This document shows, piece by piece, positions 62,150 through 64,000 of a DNA stretch of 64,000 bases. The position numbers and the translations under genes are program-made. The stretch comes from JAPLJM01 sp963708515 (GTDB taxonomy: Bacteria > Desulfobacterota > Syntrophia > Syntrophales > Fen-1087), in contig CAVPSX010000012.1 in NCBI GenBank assembly GCA_963708515.1, positions 248,001-312,000 of the forward strand, in the 5' to 3' direction. Under the pieces are notes generated by a model, which was not told the origin of the DNA, made no database searches, and was given only the letters and a program-made list of their open reading frames with translations. Numbering within the stretch: the stretch's first letter is position 1; each line of letters begins with the position of its first letter.

Positions 62150-62868
62150 GGCTCGCCTCCTACTGCCGTTCCGATGGCCTGTCCGCAAATCACGCCTTTG
62201 ATGTTTCCTCTTTTCATAAGATTGAAAACCACAATGGGCAATCGATTATCACGGCACAGGGATATAGCCGTTGCATCCATCACGTTCAGGCTTTGCGTCA
62301 GGACCTCGTTATAGCTGATTTTTTCGTATAAGCTGGCATCGGGAAATTTTATGGGGTCATGGTCATAAACCCCATCAACTTTCGTCGCTTTGAGAATCAC
62401 CTCCGCCTTGATTTCAACCGCTCGGAGCGCTGCCGCCGTGTCGGTCGTAAAAAAGGGATTGCCTGTCCCCCCGGCGAAGATCACCACCCTGCCCTTTTCT
62501 AAGTGCCGGACGGCCCTTCTCTGGATGAAGGGTTCGGCAACCGCCTTCATTTCAAGGGCCGACTGGACGCGCGTGACGACATTCATGGATTCGAGGGCGC
62601 TCTGCATGACGAGACCGTTGATGACGGTGGCCAGCATTCCCGCGTAATCCGCCATGGTCCGGTCCACACCACGGCTGTTGGCTTCCTTCCCACGGAAGAT
62701 ATTGCCTCCCCCGACGACAACGCCTATCTGCACGCCGAGCGCGACGATCTCTTTGATCTCCCCGGCGATTTGACCCACAACCTCCGGATCAGTGCCAAAG
62801 AGGCGCTTTCCCATCAGCGCTTCGCCGCTCAGCTTCAGAAGGACTCGACGATAAGCCGGTTTTTCCAT
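62146..62868 (-). CDS. pyrH: Uridylate kinase
   Basis: Phosphorylates UMP to UDP with ATP; bacterial amino-acid-kinase-fold enzyme, hexameric. 240 residues, starting MEKPAYRRVLLKLSGEALMG, with IGVVVGGGNIFRG, RTMADYAGMLATVINGL, VIFAGGTGNPFFTTDTAAALRA and TKVDGVYDHDPIK. The start codon ATG at 62868 is 21 bases after the tsf stop. rpsB-tsf-pyrH-frr is the ancient conserved order. Confidence 0.97.
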   Translation of the reverse strand: MEKPAYRRVLLKLSGEALMGKRLFGTDPEVVGQIAGEIKEIVALGVQIGVVVGGGNIFRGKEANSRGVDRTMADYAGMLATVINGLVMQSALESMNVVTRVQSALEMKAVAEPFIQRRAVRHLEKGRVVIFAGGTGNPFFTTDTAAALRAVEIKAEVILKATKVDGVYDHDPIKFPDASLYEKISYNEVLTQSLNVMDATAISLCRDNRLPIVVFNLMKRGNIKGVICGQAIGTAVGGEP

Positions 62869-62889
62869 TCGTTAAGATTATTCTACGTG

Positions 62890-63486
62890 TTAATCGACGC
62901 CCAGTTGAAACCGCGCAAACCGCCTGATGACGATATTTTCACCGGTTTTGGCAATCATGTTGCTGATAAGGATTCCAATCGTGATATCGGTGTTTTTTAT
63001 GAACTTCTGATCGACAAGGCATACATCTTCATAATATTTCTTAAGTTTCCCGTCAATAATCTTGTCCCATATCTTCTCGGGCTTCTTTTCGGCCGTGAGC
63101 TGTTCCCGGTAAATGGATTTTTCACGTTCCAAAGCTTCCGGAGGAATTTCATCGGCCCTCACATAGAGTGGATTGGAGGCCGCCACATGCATGGCGATGT
63201 CCCTGGCCATGGATAGAAAATCTTCTGTTTTTGCCACAAAATCAGTTTCACAATTGACCTCCACCAGTACTCCGATTTTGCCGCCCATGTGAATATAAGA
63301 GGCAATCGTGCCATCCTTGGCCGCTTTGGATGAGCGCTTGGTTGCTGCAGACATCCCCTTTTTCCGTAAATAATCAATGGCCTTTTCAAAGTCGCCACTT
63401 GCGGCTGCCAGGGCCTCTTTGCAGTCCATCATTCCTGCGCCAGTCTTGACCCGCAATTCCTTAACCATTTCTGATGTTATGTCCAA
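62890..63486 (-). CDS. tsf: Elongation factor Ts
   Basis: Nucleotide exchange factor for EF-Tu. The 198-residue form is the short type found outside the gamma group. It begins MDITSEMVKELRVKTGAGMMDCKEAL with DFEKAIDYLRKKG, then GKIGVLVEVNCETDFVAKTEDF and AMHVAASNPLYV, the EF-Tu contact TDFV being intact. It ends about the length of the N-terminal and core domains only. The start ATG at 63486 is 55 bases after the rpsB stop. Confidence 0.96.
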   Translation of the reverse strand: MDITSEMVKELRVKTGAGMMDCKEALAAASGDFEKAIDYLRKKGMSAATKRSSKAAKDGTIASYIHMGGKIGVLVEVNCETDFVAKTEDFLSMARDIAMHVAASNPLYVRADEIPPEALEREKSIYREQLTAEKKPEKIWDKIIDGKLKKYYEDVCLVDQKFIKNTDITIGILISNMIAKTGENIVIRRFARFQLGVD

Positions 63487-63541
63487 TGAATATTACCTCC
63501 TTGCATCTTTTTCATTTCCCGGGATCTATTCGCAGGCCCGT

Positions 63542-64000
63542 CTATCCTTCAGACAATGCTTGATGGTCATGTTCTTTTGTTTCGACGCTTTCCGGAACAT
63601 CGGCCTCTGAAACATCTTCTTCCTTGCCAACTTCCGGCACACGCTTCTTGTCGTTTTCCGCTTGGAGTCGCTCTTCCAGACGTTTCTTGCCTTCCAGGAC
63701 CGCATCTGCCATTTTCGATGCAAACAGCTTGATCGCCCGGATGGCGTCGTCATTGCCGGGAATGATATAATCAATATCATCGGGATCGCAGTTTGTATCC
63801 ACCATGGCGACGATCGGAATCCGTAACTTTTTCGCCTCATTGACGCCGATGAGTTCGCGTTTCGGATCGACGACGAAAAGACCGCCAGGATAGCCTTTAA
63901 TGTTCCGGATGCCGCCTAAAACCTTTTCCAGTTTGTCCCTTTCTTTCTGCAACTTCAGGATTTCCTTCTTCGGAAAAGCTTTGATGCTGTCATCGGTTAC
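63542..64000 (-). CDS. rpsB: 30S ribosomal protein S2, N-terminal part outside window
   Basis: Small-subunit protein needed for S1 binding. The C-terminal 152 codons are in the window and stay open to the edge (reading VTDDSIKAFPKKEIL onwards, so the N-terminal part lies beyond). Motifs are GIRNIKGYPGGLFVVDPKREL, ANEAKKLRIPIVAMVDTNCDPD-type (VNEAKKLRIPIVAMVDTNC) and GNDDAIRAIKLF. The C-terminal tail is Glu/Lys-rich and about 45 residues longer than in E. coli. Confidence 0.96.
   Translation of the reverse strand, partial: VTDDSIKAFPKKEILKLQKERDKLEKVLGGIRNIKGYPGGLFVVDPKRELIGVNEAKKLRIPIVAMVDTNCDPDDIDYIIPGNDDAIRAIKLFASKMADAVLEGKKRLEERLQAENDKKRVPEVGKEEDVSEADVPESVETKEHDHQALSEG

Overview
The gene content points to a Gram-negative strict anaerobe of the Syntrophales/Desulfobacterota (old Deltaproteobacteria) type, close in character to Syntrophus or Smithella. 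The evidence is acyl-CoA metabolism (acyl-CoA ligase, enoyl-CoA hydratase, AidB-type acyl-CoA dehydrogenase), a cobalamin-dependent class II ribonucleotide reductase, radical SAM enzymes, lipoprotein and outer-membrane biogenesis genes (lnt, rseP, cdsA, uppS) and many cyclic-nucleotide proteins. The genus assignment is an inference from gene content; no 16S rRNA gene is present.

Layout. 1-4147 (minus strand): guaB (cut by the window edge), a DUF1285-like gene, dtd, and a metallo-beta-lactamase-fold protein with two cyclic-nucleotide-binding (cNMP) domains. 4284-7478: a MerR-type HTH/class III cyclase gene divergent from a B12-binding radical SAM gene, with three copies of a 13-bp palindrome between them. 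7475-12008: an M16/M16/M20 peptidase operon. 12359-21760: housekeeping genes phoH, ybeY, an MltD-like transglycosylase, prfB (with programmed +1 frameshift), lnt, corC (apparent ATT start), a radical SAM gene and an rhlE-like helicase. 22104-27230: a strong promoter, a triple-domain cNMP/acetate kinase/PduL protein, an acyl-CoA ligase and an enoyl-CoA hydratase. 27426-32490: a signalling cassette of a membrane hybrid histidine kinase, a PhcB-like SAM methyltransferase and a convergent HisKA-receiver-adenylate cyclase protein. 32861-42277: accessory genes, including a PLD-like/LexA-like chimera with degenerate active sites, nrdJ and a trypsin-like protease. 42302-64000 (minus strand): a long housekeeping block from tRNA-Pro, rdgB, rph, an amidase, a RelA/SpoT gene, proS, ispG, a PurF-like gene, an aspartate aminotransferase, coaD, rsmD, asd, pssA, psd and tsaB to rseP-dxr-cdsA-uppS and, beyond a terminator, frr-pyrH-tsf-rpsB.

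How the genes may work together. Two class III nucleotide cyclases (4284-5852 and 30838-32490) lie within 33 kb of two proteins carrying three cNMP-binding domains (1955-4147 and 22243-24567). This suggests that sensor-kinase output is converted to a cyclic nucleotide that acts on an acetyl-CoA/acetyl-phosphate/ATP enzyme and on an MBL-fold protein. The link is an inference; the domains are visible in the sequence.

Sequence quality. Five genes that should be intact (the DUF1285-like gene, nrdJ, ispG, the aspartate aminotransferase and rsmD) are broken by six one-base indels. Every break is repaired by restoring one base, and three of the genes (ispG, the aminotransferase, nrdJ) are expected to be important. 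Assembly or sequencing error is the simplest explanation, and I annotate them as single CDSs with the break noted.
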